This document shows, piece after piece, positions 47,397 to 60,544 of a stretch of 64,000 bases of DNA. The translations under genes and the position numbers were made by a program. The notes beneath the pieces were generated by a model. That model made no database searches. It had not been told where the DNA came from and saw nothing but the letters and a program-made list of their open reading frames with translations. How positions within the stretch are numbered: the stretch's first letter is position 1; each line of letters begins with the position of its first letter. This stretch comes from Inonotus obliquus (taxonomy: Eukaryota > Basidiomycota > Agaricomycetes > Hymenochaetales > Hymenochaetaceae): contig JAJHTX010000003.1 in NCBI GenBank assembly GCA_032164295.1, positions 186,001 to 250,000 on the forward strand, in the 5' to 3' direction.

Positions 47397-48708
47397 TCAA
47401 GGTTCTGCAACTATACCTCCCTTCACCATACGCCATCCCAGCTGATCATATGTCCAGCCAAAACAGGAGCCTCCAAGCTCTGACGAATGGAATCCGCACA
47501 CGCTGCGATGCATGCCAGGCTTTTTGTGGAACTGATCCAGAACTACCATCTCAGAAGGATCCAGATCAATCAGCTTGAAAAATTGGATGAAAAGAAGTTT
47601 AAGAGCGGCACGAAGGTCTCGCTCACTGTGATGTTCTCCTTCAATCTATTTTCGTTCAGGGTCTTTGGAATCACTGATGTGCCTCTCTGTACGCCCCAGC
47701 TGAGTAGTACTTGAGCACTAGTGACCCCATGCAGCGTCGCGATTTCCTCGATCGAAGGGTCATTAGCGAACTTGTGTTTTCCGACTGGAGAGTAAGCGGT
47801 AAGATGAATCTTGCGCGAGCGGCAGAACTCGAGTAGGTCGTGTTGAGGAAGACATGGATGCATCTCTACTTGATTCACGACCGGAACAATATCGGCGTGC
47901 TCAAGAAGAATTGTCAGAGTCTTAATACTAAAGTTTGATACTCCTATGCTCTTGGCGGTACCTGTTAGGAACTCAGACGTTGCATACTTTCAGAAGTGAT
48001 AGAGAAGTATCTACCCTTGGACACCAGTGATTCCATCTGCCTCCAAGTTTGGACGAATGTAGGGCTTTCTTCAGGCTGCAAGGTTTGACCTGGGAGTGAG
48101 TCAATATCATCATTACCATCCGTCAACGCATTCGAACATACCGTCTTCCGAAAAAGCGATAGGCCAATGCATCAGATACAGGTCGACATAGTCAACCCCA
48201 AGCTTCTTCAGGCTTCTATCCAGGGCTTCTTCAACTCTGCCATGATCCCTCTGACTGTGAACGGCTCAAGATGCGACTTGATGAAAAAGAGAGTAACGAA
48301 CTCAAGCTTCGTGGTCAGAACAATTTCCTCGCGAGGTACGGGTGTCTCTTTCAAGGCTTTACCGACAGAGATCTCGTTGCCTGAAAGGTGTTTTTAGTAA
48401 TTACCAAGCCCGGGATTATTGGAGGACAGAAGTACCATAATTGTCCGCCTAAAGAGCGTTAACTTTGATACGAGAGAACAAGCAGACAAAACGAGCTGAA
48501 TCTTACGGTATCTATGTGTCTGTATCCAAGTTCAAGGGCTTTCTTGACCATGTGGGTTACATGATCTCCGTCTCCAACGGAGCCCATCCAGCATCTGCGA
48601 TCGAAGAGTTCACTTTTGAACGTTTGTATGATAGTCGTCGACGAACCCTACTCCGACAGCCGGGATTGAAAGATCGTTGTTGAGCTGAAAGCGCTTTGTT
48701 GACGCCAT
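47397..48708 (-). CDS. aldo/keto reductase
   Basis: A NADPH-dependent AKR of the aldehyde/glycerol reductase group. The ATG at 48708 gives [20 protein letters not shown]. Joins across short introns restore the catalytic tetrad: Asp in GYRHIDT, Tyr in [14 protein letters not shown], Lys in IVLTTKL, His in [15 protein letters not shown]. Later come [38 protein letters not shown], and [15 protein letters not shown]. The last exon ends [10 protein letters not shown]. At least seven introns interrupt it. All catalytic residues are present and the length is normal. It is next to the IGPS gene on the same strand, with no known functional tie. Confidence 0.9.
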
Positions 48709-49210
48709 CTGAGGAGGGGTGCGATAAATGATAGTTTGAATGTAAAGGGCGGATCAGTCTGTGGTAAGGTTCAAATTGCATCGGGGATGACATAAGCGAA
48801 CCAGGCGCAGTCCTCACCTCGGAGTTGGAGGAATGCCGAGGAAGATTCGCGGAAGCTGATGCACGTGCCTTGTGATTCGTCGAATTGACTCTAAGAAATT
48901 TGCTAATTACTTCCGCATCAGATGGAATGTTCATGTGTTTATCTTCTCAATTTCGCCAAGGAAAGTCTACTACCCTCCTATCCACGACTCGCCCGTGTCC
49001 AGACACGGACAACGGAACCATATTTACAATCATTGAAATGCTGTTTGATGGGCTCCCACCATTCATTCTGATTCCGACTGATTTGACACAAATTTGGAAA
49101 CTGTCTGGGACAAAAATACAATTTCCACGCGGTCTTCTCTGCCTCTATACAGTTTATAAGATACTGCAACCCATGCTCCTCGCCTCATCACCGCTCTATC
49201 TAACGATACG

Positions 49211-50891
49211 ATGGCCTTTCCACCAGACGAGGTAAGTGTCCCAAGCTTTTCGACAAAGGATGGTGGATGAATTGGCCACCATCGCAGTCCAAGCTGGTCT
49301 CGATCTTTATTCAGACACTTTTGTATGGTATGTCCCCCACCTTCTTGGTGTGTAGCCATCACGACTCACCTGTCCCTTGGCATCAGGGGCATACACCGTC
49401 GTCTTCATGATCACGGTCTGGGTCTTGCTATTCAAACGAGCGGCGCGTGAGCCTGTCAACAGGACAATGCTTGGAATTTCAATCGTCTTGTTCGTGCTTG
49501 CGACGATGGTGGGTTCCTTGGCCCTTGGAGTCCATCTCAGGCTGACGTGAAATTGGATTACTAGCACATTGGGGTGAACTACACAAGGATTATCAGGGCA
49601 TTTATTACATATAGAGATGCTCCCGGGGGTCCCGCGTCATTCTTCAACCAGCTTTCCGAATTCACGCAGATCTTTGGCAGCACTATCTATGTGGCGCAAA
49701 CCTTGGTTGGTGACAGCGTCGTGGTACGTGACAGGTCCATCAACATCCATGTCAGCCAAGCTCACGTCACACTCCATAGCTGTATAGAAGTTATCTCGTG
49801 TGGGGCAGTGACTTTCGGGTAGTTGCCTTTCCTTGTCTACTCTTGCTCGGCAGCACAGGTGGGTCCGGCATATATTGATTCCTCCGAGGGTATGCTTAAT
49901 TTATTCTGTAGTATGCGGTATTGGGATATTGTATTCCTTTGCAAAAGTCGTCCCAGAAGCGGAAATATTCGTCGATGAACTCCAGGACTGGATTGTTTCG
50001 TTCTTTTCAATGACTCTTGCGACAAATATCATATGCACAGGCACGTTTCATGTGTTGTTGCGATTCGGTTTCTTGATTAAAATTGTCTCTCCCACAGCTC
50101 TCGTAGCGGCCCGTATCTGGTACCTGAATCGTTCCATCATGGACTTCGCCAACCATAGCTACAGGCCCATCATGGTTCTCGTCATAGAATCCGGAGCTGT
50201 ATATTCGGTAACATTACTGGCTCTCCTTATTCTGTACAAAGCGCAGTCATGGTTCCAGTATGTTCTGTTGGATGCGGTACGTCGCTCTCTTGTTCGTGCA
50301 TTGCATTCCTATGCTCAAGACTCCACACTTTTAGATTTCTCCGATTGTCGTCAGTTCCATCCAACACAATCTCACTTGAATCCTTTACTAACGACAGGAC
50401 TTATCTTATCATTCAAGGGTCTCGTGTTCTCAATGATCATCGTACGAATCGGACTTGGAATCACTTCTCTAGGCGGCAGAACGACTAAAGCAATGGGAAC
50501 GGATGATTTCTCAGTCTCACAAAATGTGTCAACCCAATCAAATGCATTCGGTCGGGTGCGTCTACAGTTTACCCGACGACCTATGTCGACAAGCCATGAC
50601 GAATCGATTGAACTTGGGGAGAGTGAGAGTGCCAAGGAGGAGGGTAAGGAAGAGGCTAAGGATGAGCCACGACCAAAACATGTATGTCCATCAGCGCTCT
50701 TAAGTTACTACATCTTACTCAGCGTTGGCACGACAGAACTACGCGGACCCCGCAACCGCGGACGTATGAGATTACAGCTGATACCATATTATTTCCTGAT
50801 TCGAGCACTAACTATCTTGCTTGCTTTGCTATCTATTATGATGGGGGCTTATGACTGTATTCGTATCGTTACATTATTTGTACAAGCATAG
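49211..50891 (+). CDS. 7TM-like integral membrane protein, agaricomycete-expanded family, copy 1
   Basis: This belongs to a large basidiomycete family of putative seven-helix proteins of unknown function. The ATG at 49211 gives MAFPPDE. Then, across short introns, come GAYTVVFMITVWVLLFKRAA, the hallmark DAPGGPASFFNQLSEFTQIF, TLVGDSVVV, LYRSYLVWG, GIGILYSFAKVVPEAEIF, ALVAARIWYLNR, and PIMVLVIESGAVYSVTLLAL. After GLVFSMIIVRIGLGITSL the tail is cytoplasmic and acidic (ESAKEEGKEEAKDE). A last hydrophobic stretch before the stop (ALTILLALLSIMMGAYDC) may be a read-through of an intron. It ends 80 bases from the stop of its inverted paralogue. Receptor function is possible but unproved. Confidence 0.8.
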
Positions 50892-50970
50892 AGATAAGGC
50901 ACACGATTAATGATACCAATATGTTCTCGTTACCGCTTGCGGTGTGTTATCTCAAGGAGGTAGAGATCTT

Positions 50971-52244
50971 TCAAACAGCTTCGTCGACTGTGTCTATCTT
51001 CTGAACGCTGTTTGACGGCATGTGCGACATTCCTATCGCGCTTGAGTCGACGAGAGCAGTCTCCCCTTCTTCAGACGAGACACCCGTTAAGATGCGAAGC
51101 ATGATTACGGTGAATACAATTCCCTGATTTTCTCGCTTTTAGTACACTTTTGAAACGTGGCTTTGGAGGTACTTACGACAATGGGAGACACAGCATCGAG
51201 AACGACGTATTGGAACCAAGAATCGACGTTGTATAAAATGAGTAAAGCCATAAGCGTCATAGAGTAGAATGCTCCGGATTCAACAATCAGTAGCATGATT
51301 GGACGGAGCTTCCGGACTCTGAAAGACAATCGTTTGCGGTTGATCCACCATACGCGATATGCGACTAAAGCTGATGGGAGGAACATAGTCAGTAACTTGT
51401 ATTTGAATATGAATATGGAAGGAAATGAATGTACCGGTGCAGATTACGTTTGTTGCGAAGGTCATGGTGAAGAATGAGGTGATCCAGTGGGTCAATTCGA
51501 CTACGAATATTGACGCCTGGGGCACGACGCGCGCGAAGGAATACAAGATACCGATACCGGTAGCTACCAAACATTAGACTAATGTTATCCTGATAGACAA
51601 TTCACATACCAGTGCTACCCAGTAGTAATACGAAAGGAAACGCGACTATCCAAAGTTTTCGCTCCCAAACAAGATAACATCGATATAACTTGAAATTCCT
51701 CAGTTGGATAATGTAATAAGTAGATATTGGCAGTAATAAAACTCACGACCATAGAATCTCCTACTAAAGTTTGGAGTACGTATAACGTACTTCCGAACAT
51801 TTGTGTGAACTCTGATAGCTGGTTGAAGAATGATGCCGGACCACCGGGTGCATCTTCATTCATGATGAATGCTTTGATGATGCGCGTAAAGTTTACAGCA
51901 ACGTGCTATGTGTTCTCCGATAAGCGTATGATACGATCATGAGAACATCAGACTGTGTACCATTGTGGCTACGACGAACATGAGTAGAGAAATGTACAGC
52001 ATTGTCTTGCGAGGAGGACCGATCGGGCGCTTCCACAGCATAAGGTACATCGTAACGAAGAACAGTACCGCATATGCACCTAGTCAGTGTTCAGTGTTTA
52101 GAGCGAGGATGACGAATGAAATGCTGACCATAGAGGACTGATTGTACGAATATGGAGACAAGCTTGGACTATGTAGGGCGGTGTTAGGGATCAATCCAAA
52201 GTTGATGAGGATCCCGTGATTACCTCTTCCGCTGAGAATGCCAT
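50971..52244 (-). CDS. 7TM-like integral membrane protein, agaricomycete-expanded family, copy 2
   Basis: This is the inverted paralogue of the gene to its left. The ATG at 52244 gives MAFSAEE. Later exons read AVLFFVTMYLMLWKRPIGPP, DAPGGPASFFNQLSEFTQMF, TLVGDSMVV, IYRCYLVWERKLWIVAFPF, GIGILYSFARVVPQASIFVV, ALVAYRVWWINRKRL, PIMLLIVESGAFYSMTLMAL, and GIVFTVIMLRILTGVSSEEG. It ends QKIDTVDEAV. The tail is much shorter than in copy 1. Exon boundaries match copy 1. The two converge with 79 bases between stop codons, so their 3' UTRs probably overlap. Intact by eye. Confidence 0.8.
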
Positions 52245-53810
52245 GTCTTCTATCAAGAGAGAGGGATACAAGAGGGTCCGATACAAAGAGTGGTGATCAT
52301 GGTCACTATTTATCGACGCCTTCCATCTGCTGGAGTTAGTAAGGTCCGGGAAGTTTGATGGACAGGTCACGTTTTGCTTCTCTTCCCTCATGGAATCCAC
52401 ACATATCCGGTATCCGTACCTGACCTTTGATAACAGTCGAGCTCAGTTTTCAACAGAATTGACGTCTGTTCACGCGGTCCCTCGGAGATTAAAATATCAC
52501 AGCACGTGATGTACAGGAACGAACTTCCATAATGGGAATCCCTTTACGCTCACTTTCCATGTCGTCGCTGTGCCACTGTCGTTTCGGGAGCCGCGTCGTG
52601 GAAGCCATTGCACCTGCATTAAGCTGATGGGAGAAGAGGGTCAAAGGCTCGGGACTGATTCGCGCCTACACACCGTTATTGACAACGTCGGTGAAGATTT
52701 TGTGCGAATCTCAATCACCTGTTCTGTATACCTTGCTTACTACTTCTGACTTTCTAGTTTACCAATGGTTGCTGTAAAGTGGACAAAGGCTCTCCGGTAG
52801 ATGTTGCATTGTTACAGCGCGCATGGCGATAGGTAGCGGAGTCAGTGCGGGCTTTCTACTTCACCGAGGGTTTCTGCGCAAGTCGGCGGTATGACTTCCT
52901 CACTCTGCTCACATTATGTGGCAAACCATGAGTAATGCCGTCGTAACCCGCCGATGGGATGCGCTTGGCAACCAGCTGGAACTGGCTCGGAGTTATACGG
53001 CAAGCATTATCCTTCGAGGACTGTATGCTAGGAGGGTGATGAACCCTTTCATCTACCTTCGGCGCGTCATCTGCCTCCTTTTTCTATTGCCAGATCAGCA
53101 CGTCGGCCGGAGATTTGGAGCCGCGAGATGTTCAGAATATTTGCGCGCTGCGCATCCTTCTGGCTTCCCGTATGAATTGACTGGGTGATATTTTGGAGAT
53201 CCATAGGAACATACAACCGACGGAGGACAGCACAACAGTTCTGAAACAAGTCTCCGCCGAGATTTATGCAGGTCATATGTCCTGGGACAGTACCAGCAAA
53301 AAATATATTGCACTCTTCTCGTATGTTCATGACTACGTCCATGTTTGCGACAAAAATAGCTTTCCGCACTTCGGCACCATGGTTCGAAGGGCTCGATGAC
53401 CAAACGGGGCGTTGTCGCATCATTGTGATCTCACGGCACGAATTGCCTCCGACAGGTGCGCCCACCAAGGAATTGTCCCGTGATCAAACACTACCAAACG
53501 CGAAATACCATTTGAACCAAGCGCTACTCGTCCGCTCGTAATTCCGAAGAAGCATCTCATATGTTTTCTGGAAGACGCGCCAGCAACTGTCATGCGCCGG
53601 TTTCTTGTCGGTAATTTATTCCCGTCAATTCTTGCATCCGAAGAGTATCCTAACCTCGGAATCCCCTCAGGAATTTCGAGTCTAGCGGGAAAAGGTTTCT
53701 ACCCACTCAAAAGGCCTGGTCAATGATAACCTATATATACAGCTTCACTAGTCGCAAGATCTTCATCGGTTCAGTAGGCAGGTTCAACAGTCAGATCAAG
53801 CTCAACAACC
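52245..53810. other. intergenic, 1.57 kb
   Basis: This stretch holds the promoter of membrane-protein copy 2 on the left and of the cellulase on the right. Plus-strand ORFs at 52916-53188 and 53193-53541 are open but lack recognisable motifs, and I do not call a gene. Confidence 0.4.
53732..53739 (+). promoter_or_regulatory. TATA box of the GH7 gene
   Basis: tatatata stands 72 bases before the ATG, a usual distance for a strongly expressed basidiomycete secreted-enzyme gene. This is sequence-based only; no start site is mapped. Confidence 0.55.
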
Positions 53811-55237
53811 ATGTTCCGCGCTGCAGCTCTTTACTTCTTCACTCTCCTCGCCGTCTCCCGTGGTCAACAGGTCGGCACGAATACAGCAGAGACCCACCCT
53901 TCACTCTCCGTTCAGCAATGCACGGGAAGCGGTAGTTGCACGACTCAATCCAGATCCATCGTGCTCGACTCTAATTGGCGCTGGCTGCATGACGTGAACG
54001 GATTCGACAACTGCTACACTGGCAACACCTGGGACACCTCGCTCTGCCCCGACGGCGCGACTTGCGCTCAGAACTGCGCACTCGATGGTGCCGACTATTC
54101 AGGCACTTACGGTATCTCAACGTCCGGAAACGCACTCACGCTCAAGTTCGTGACTCAATCCCAGCAGACGAACATCGGTTCTCGTGTCTACCTGTTGGAA
54201 GACGAAAGTCACTACCAGTTGTTCCAACTGAAGAATCAGGAGTTTACCTTCGATGTCGACATGTCGCAACTCCCGTGCGGTCTGAATGGTGCTCTCTACT
54301 TCGTGGCTATGGATCAAGACGGAGGAATATCGCGTTTCCCAACGAATGTGGCCGGCGCGAAGTATGGAACTGGCTACTGTGACACTCAGTGCCCTCATGA
54401 TATCAAGTTTATCAACGGCGAGGTGTGCACTCCCATTCTTTCCTGTTCCTGATAGAGACTTGACTTTGATTTATCTTTCAGGCCAACGTTGAAGGCTGGG
54501 CACCATCCGACAATGACCCGAATGCAGGCAGCGGCCAGGCTGGTACCTGCTGTGTGGAGATGGACATCTGGGAGGCGAACTCGATGGCAGCTGCCGTAAC
54601 CCCTCACTCATGTACTGTGACGGAACAAACTCTCTGCACTGGAACCGACTGCGGTGACGGCGACGAACGCTACGATGGTATTTGCGACAAGGACGGTTGC
54701 GATTTCAACTCTTTCCGTATGGGTGACAAGACCTTCCTCGGTCCAGGCATGACGGTCGACACGAACCAAAAGATCACCGTCGTTACTCAGTTCTTGACGG
54801 CAGACAACACCACTTCGGGACAGTTGTCCGAGATCCGCCGCCTCTACGTTCAGAACGGCCAGGTTATTCAGAACTCCTACGCTACTTTCTCCGGCCTGGA
54901 AAACTACAACTCCATTACGGACGACTTCTGCAACGCCCAGAAGCAGGCATTTGGCGACACAAACTCCTTCGAAGATAAGGGTGGTCTCGCGGCGATGGGT
55001 GATGCGTTCGCGAAGGGAATGGTTCTTGTTATGAGTGTCTGGGATGACCACGCCGTCAACATGTTGTGGTTGGACAGCGACTACCCTACGGATGCGTCGG
55101 CTGACCAGCCAGGAATCTCGCGTGGCAACTGCCCCACTTCCTCTGGTGCGCCGGAAGATGTCGAGTCTCAGAGCCCGGACGCGACGGTTGTCTTCTCCAA
55201 CATCAAGTTTGGTGACATTGGATCCACCTTCCCTTGA
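53811..55237 (+). CDS. GH7 cellobiohydrolase without cellulose-binding module
   Basis: A secreted retaining glycoside hydrolase that releases cellobiose from the reducing end of cellulose chains. The ATG at 53811 starts a signal peptide ([18 protein letters not shown]) cut before [12 protein letters not shown], the typical pyro-Gln start. The catalytic motif EMDIWEANS holds the nucleophile, the assisting Asp and the acid/base Glu. [34 protein letters not shown] and [20 protein letters not shown] are family blocks, and cysteines are in family positions. A single intron (54423-54481, 59 bases) joins NGE to ANVEGW, giving 455 residues. It stops at [12 protein letters not shown] without linker or CBM1, so it is a catalytic-domain-only form. 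Intact. Confidence 0.97.
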
Positions 55238-55599
55238 TTTTGTCCTACCATCGCGTAATGTGCTTCTTGGCTTGCTAAAACTATAGATTGCATGTATATG
55301 CTCGAGTGGATTATGGGCTGTGGGCAAAGCCAATATACTTATTGAGGTACCTCAATTTATTTCGGAAAGACCTTGCTATTCCATTAACTTAAAAGCACAA
55401 TGCGAAGCCGGAAAGGGACTACAGCTACATTGTGCTAAGCTACAAACTATTAAGGCAAAGCACGGGATCTAGCAAAAAGCGATGCTTGGTATAGTCTACT
55501 CGTCTATGTGTCAGAATGCGAGAACCAGTCTACACTCTGGCTGATTTCTATGTATCTATAATTAATATTCCAACTTTCTTTCCTTCCTTCTCCCATGAT
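55238..55599. other. intergenic between convergent genes
   Basis: Short 3' flank of the cellulase and of the DUF1275 gene. Nothing else is seen. Confidence 0.4.
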
Positions 55600-56739
55600 T
55601 TATCTTGCGGGGACGAACCACCAGAATACGGCGATGAGTACGCGGAAACCTGTTGCAATGCCGAACAATGATGCGCTGCTTGTCTGATTGATAATACCAC
55701 GTCCGATCATACCGCCTAGGAAAAATGCGAGGACGGCGAGAAGTCGATGGTCGCGCGATTTTACGTATCTCGGCTTCCAGAGATCTGGATCCCCGATCAG
55801 CTCGCTCCATAGAGTAGTTAATACCACTGTGCGATAACGATTCATGAAATAAAGTAATAATAAAGGTAAAACGTGTTTGTAAGTCATCTCGTTACGAATA
55901 CGGCGAGGTTGCTGCCATGTCAATAATGAACACACACACCTGTAGCTCCAAAGTGGGAAGTCATTTTCCGGGCCATTACGCCTTGTAGTCCCATACTAGC
56001 GCTAGCGAAGGCAAGAGAGATGAAACAAAGGATGCTCGCCCATGGGTCTTCGCCGCGTTCTTCTGCGATGCTTGGCTGTCCACTTTTCCAGACAGTGAGC
56101 GCAGCCGCCATTGTTAGCAGGGCTTGTAAGAATGTGCCAAGGACGAGCCACGCGCGTTTGTTCGAGCCGATGCGATCGCCGAAACGCGCGAGGTATCCGC
56201 CTGCGAGGTATGAAAGAAGCGAGACGAGGGCCTGTCGGTCTGCTGTTTGGAATGAGAAATCGGTGTTGGTGGATGAAAAAAATCGTCCGACGGCGATGGC
56301 GAGTTGGACGGTATTCCCGGTCTGAAACCCGCACCAGAGCATCGTTGCGGTGAATGGAACAGAGTTCCTGTTTTTTTCGGTCGGGTGTTAGAAAAATGTA
56401 AACAGTGGCATGGTTGAAGAGTACGTACATTAAGCCGGACATGAAGCAGAAGCACCAGAGTAGGAACGTGGCATGACTTGGATGGATATCCTGCTTGAGA
56501 TGGTCGACTGAAAGGTTTCCTCGCCAGAATGATACTAAGCGCTGCTTAGCTGTAACCGGTGTCGGGAGCGATGTTGTTGAAGGAGATGTCGACGAAGACA
56601 CTGTAGCATAGGTTGTCAAGACAGGCTTTTCTTTAGACTCCTGTGTTTTCCCCTTCTCAGGAGCTACATTGGTCGTTGAAGGGGAGAGTGAGTAGATAGA
56701 CTCGTCTACTATGGTAGCGGTGCGCGCAAGAGAAGCCAT
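55600..56739 (-). CDS. DUF1275 (YoaK-like) membrane protein
   Basis: A multi-pass membrane protein of the DUF1275 family, whose role is not established. The ATG at 56739 begins a Ser/Thr-rich cytoplasmic leader. Helical blocks follow: HATFLLWCFCFMSGLM, then across an intron ATMLWCGFQTGNTVQLAIAV, the family hallmark with the TGN motif, LVSLLSYLAGGYLARFGDRI, CFISLAFASASMGLQGVMAR, then FGATGV, and after another intron VLTTLWSELIGDPDLW. The last exon ends with two helices (LAVLAFFLGGMIGRGI and RVLIAVFWWFVPAR). Intact and of normal length for fungal members. Confidence 0.85.
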
Positions 56740-59700
56740 TGGGAGTGAGTTTAGAGTAAAGCGGCTTGCTTTGAAAGAGTCGAGAGAACATGGTCTATCG
56801 GGTCTCCAAAACCCTGCTTTACATACGGATTGCGATACCTATGTTAGTCAACCCTTGGCCACACCTCTATCCCCGTGATTGGTGGGCCAAGCCTTCCATT
56901 GTCTTTTCCGCGCCCAGGTTCCTCGAAATAGACGGCTTGTGAAAGACCGTGATGCCGCCGATTTTGAAAAGAAGCCCGCAAAGTATGCTCTTCGTCTCTT
57001 CTCGTGGATTAAGCGGTGCTCAGGAATGCCGTGCTTGCGACACGAACGCTCTTGGCACGACGATGAAGCCGATTTAGAATTCAAATTACTGGTCAAGTAT
57101 GCCGCCAAGAGCCTGACGCGGTGATAGCCACGATCCAGATGAAGCAGATCCGAACAAAAACGGAAGAAAAATTTGGTTTCTCCTTGTTGCATGTTTGTAA
57201 GTAAACCCATTAGTCCTCGCGCTCAGTAAGCTATGTGCGAGTGCGCGAGCAAGCCACCTAAAGCCCGTATTTCAAGACGGGGAGGATGTTTCAGCCACCA
57301 CGACCGGAGATGAGGAAGGATAAGAAGGAGGTGAATCGTCGATCCCAGATGTATTTGTGTTGACCGGGTATTACGTAAGGATCGCTTCTTTCGATCTTCC
57401 TTCCACCCCGCCCATCTTCATCACAACTTCATTCTTGGCCACTATACCACCTTTGACGTCGTTCATCAAGGCCATGCGTACGGAGCTGCGGATGTACCGT
57501 ACTAGAGTGCTCAGTATTTCAACTTCAACTCACGCCAAGAGATTCGAACTTAGTATCGAGCGGTGCTGCGGAGATGGTCTTGGTCTGCTCACCATTTACA
57601 CAATTAAAACACTTAAGGGAGCTTGGAGCAGCGACATAACTCCGCTTGATATCTGCGCTTTGTACTTATCTTAATGAAGAGCTCTAGATGTGATGCAACG
57701 ACAGACTTGGAATTGTATAGTACTCTTCTATATTTATGACTGAAGAGAGAGCTATTAGGAAGGCATGACTCTGATAATTCACGAGGACAAGATGATAGAC
57801 TTATGAATCTATCCATTGTATGACTTATTCTCTGACATAGAATTCGCACCTAGCGGAAGCCTACCCTAACAAAGGACAGGCCATTTACAAACTCTTGAGA
57901 TGAGATAGATATCACCAGTTGTCGTACATAAGGAAGAGTCACATCATACTTTCTCAGGAGGTCTTTTGATTCTGACGCCGCTTTCCAGTCTCATGTGATA
58001 GAAATAGCAAATAGCCGGCCAAAAATGACTCACTCATCTGCAAAGCCGGCATTCCGCTTAATATTCTTTCGTCACCAAGGCGTCCAGGATAACTAGCTAA
58101 TGTACAAGATTTCCGATGGAGGATATTCTTGTATCACTCAATATGATACTCGGTGAGCACGTCAATGTTTCACTTTTCTACGGTATTCTTGTTAGATTGC
58201 ATCGCTCATATTATTGATTTCCGATCAAAAGGAAAATTGCTGTACTTAACGAGGAGTAATAATCTCCGAGAGTATTTATAGTATGTCCTCAGAACGTCGA
58301 TATCAGAACGAATGCCTTTTGCAAATGGTTCTGCCTCTTCACATTGAATGGGCTGCATCGCAGCCGTGAATATGGGAAAGACCGTTATAGGCCGTATCAC
58401 AGTAGGCAAGCTCCATCTCTTACTCCTCACACACTTGAAATACCTTTTTCCTGTTTATAGAATCGCATCTTGAGTCTAAATTTCGCCTGTGGCGGTCGGG
58501 CATCGATTCAACGTTGCGCTTCCGTAGTCGCACCTAATACAAGCGTCGCATAGTAACGAGATGGTTATCTGTCCGTTTTCATTACGATCCGCATCATCTT
58601 TACCAGCCCGTTCTGGCTCTTGGCACTATTTGCTGCTGCGAACCTTAGTGAATATTTCCCGGTGGTATGTGCTTAAATGCGATTCAGGAATTTCAATATC
58701 GCTGTTTCCTTATAAATTTGGATAATGGATCGAACCGCGGGATTTGTGTAGGAAAATCCGCTAGCTGTAAGCAAGTCTCGTTTTCTTTTGGCCTCCAAAA
58801 GGACTAATGGTTTACCGGGCATAATCTCCCGAAACGGGATAGTAAAGCCAGGAGCCTTTCAATATTCAGAAACAGTTGCCTCTTGACGAATACTGCTTAC
58901 CTCTCAGCGGTACCCGTTCTAATCTAATTTCTGTCTGTTCTGGTGAGTAATTCCGGCTTCTCGTGTTTTCTTTTGGTGGCCTTCGGGTATGATGTTCCTG
59001 CCACTCGTCGATACTGACTTTGGTGTGTGTTGATGATCAAGATGAGTTTCTCATTTGTAGAATTTCCTTGGGTCTCTAGGAAAGGAATTCATGCCGGCCT
59101 GTGACTTTACTTCTGGTGTGCTATTCTTCAGCTGATCTGGGACGGGACTATGAAATGCTTTGAGAGTTGCACGCGACCCTCCTATCATCATCGTCCTGCA
59201 GTCTATCGCTTGATGATACACTTCTTTCGTTTGCGTCTTACTTCATCAAATTCTCGAGCTACGAGTGCGCTGCAGTGTATTGTAGGCGGTTCTTCCTAAC
59301 TCTTCGACTCTAATCACAACGTTAATGTACGTCGAGGTCCACACTGCTCCGAGTCAAATCCGTCTCGAAAAAATCCACTGGTCCCCAGTAGCGCTGTCAA
59401 TGGACGATTCGCATCAGAAACTCAAAGTGACTGACCTACTGACCAGCTCGTTCTTCACGTTGGATCACTCCTCGTCTCCCCGCACCGATATATCCAGAAG
59501 TATCGCCGCATAGACTTTCTGCCAACAACAGTAATGAGTCTAGATGGGTGCAGCGAGCAGCTACAAGCATCAAAACAAAGAAAGGGCTGCTTGCCATATG
59601 GAAAGCCCTGACACTACCTCTCAATCACCATTCTTTATCATTTCAAAGGTCGATATACATGGAGATGGTTGCGATTGCAATGCAAGGAGTCAGCAAAGGT

Positions 59701-60544
59701 CCGACAGATTGAATGCAAAAGAGAAAACCATATCGCCTTGGCGCGGGGTAGACAAGATTCGGAACTGCTATTCCCCAAGAAAAACGGCGAAGCGGAATCG
59801 CGCTCGTCCATACACAGACTTGCATCGAGTTTCAATCGTATGAGATCTTATCTCCAAGTTGACCTGCGGGACGAGGGTGGCGACGGCGAAGGAGCAAGGG
59901 AAATTTCATATCTGGATGTTTGACGCTATATGACTCGGCTATGGCAAACCGTCACAAGCAACAGAAAAAAGCGCAGCAAACCCCGATCGAGAGTCATTTC
60001 AATGCAACGTAGTACTGCTTGACTTAATGGCACAAACGGTAGCATCTTATGTTGCAATCCGGTGAAAGTATTCCGACTCTTGGGTATTGAATTTCAACCC
60101 ACGGCTTGCAAGAGGGCTTCTCCGTTAGTATGTGTTTTTGTGATGTGCTTTCGTATGTATTTCACAGTATGTGAATTGTAATCCTGGTAATCATCTATAC
60201 CAAAGAAAAAGGTGTGTGCATCCACCAAAGTGTCAAAGCTCGGAGGATAATAGCGTTCGATGGACCACCATTCCTCTTATCATCGGCTTCTGCAGAGTGT
60301 CTTACTAAGGCTTGTTCTCGTTCTTTACTTAGCTTGACTCGCACCATAATTGACTTCCTACCATTACTTTTACGAGATAACGCCTCCTCGTCATTCTAAT
60401 GCGCCTTCCACATCTTTCCATCGCTCGTCGTGAAACGACGGTGCCCATAGTCGAGGAGATGGCTCCTCAGGATTACTATATGCGCCTCCTCAGACTAATG
60501 GTAAAGTTAATCACGGTAAGTTAGCTTATCGAAGGCCAAAATAG
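56740..60544. other. gene-poor stretch, 3.8 kb
   Basis: I find no conserved coding block, terminal repeat or reverse-transcriptase remnant. ORFs at 56848-57210, 57357-57674, 59325-59513 and 59544-59923 are unsupported. A splice-like gtgagtaatt at about 58942 hints at transcription but no gene can be built. Confidence 0.35.

Noticed and set aside
52916..53541. Plus-strand ORFs upstream of the cellulase
   Set aside because: No motif, no splice logic joining them, and overlapping frames open on the other strand.
56848..57210. A 120-codon minus-strand ORF near the DUF1275 gene
   Set aside because: Composition is Arg/Ser/Lys-rich without pattern and the opposite strand is equally open.
57535..57560. 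gattcgaac resembling a tRNA B box
   Set aside because: No A box or cloverleaf could be drawn around it; the same holds for other ttcgaa matches in the window.
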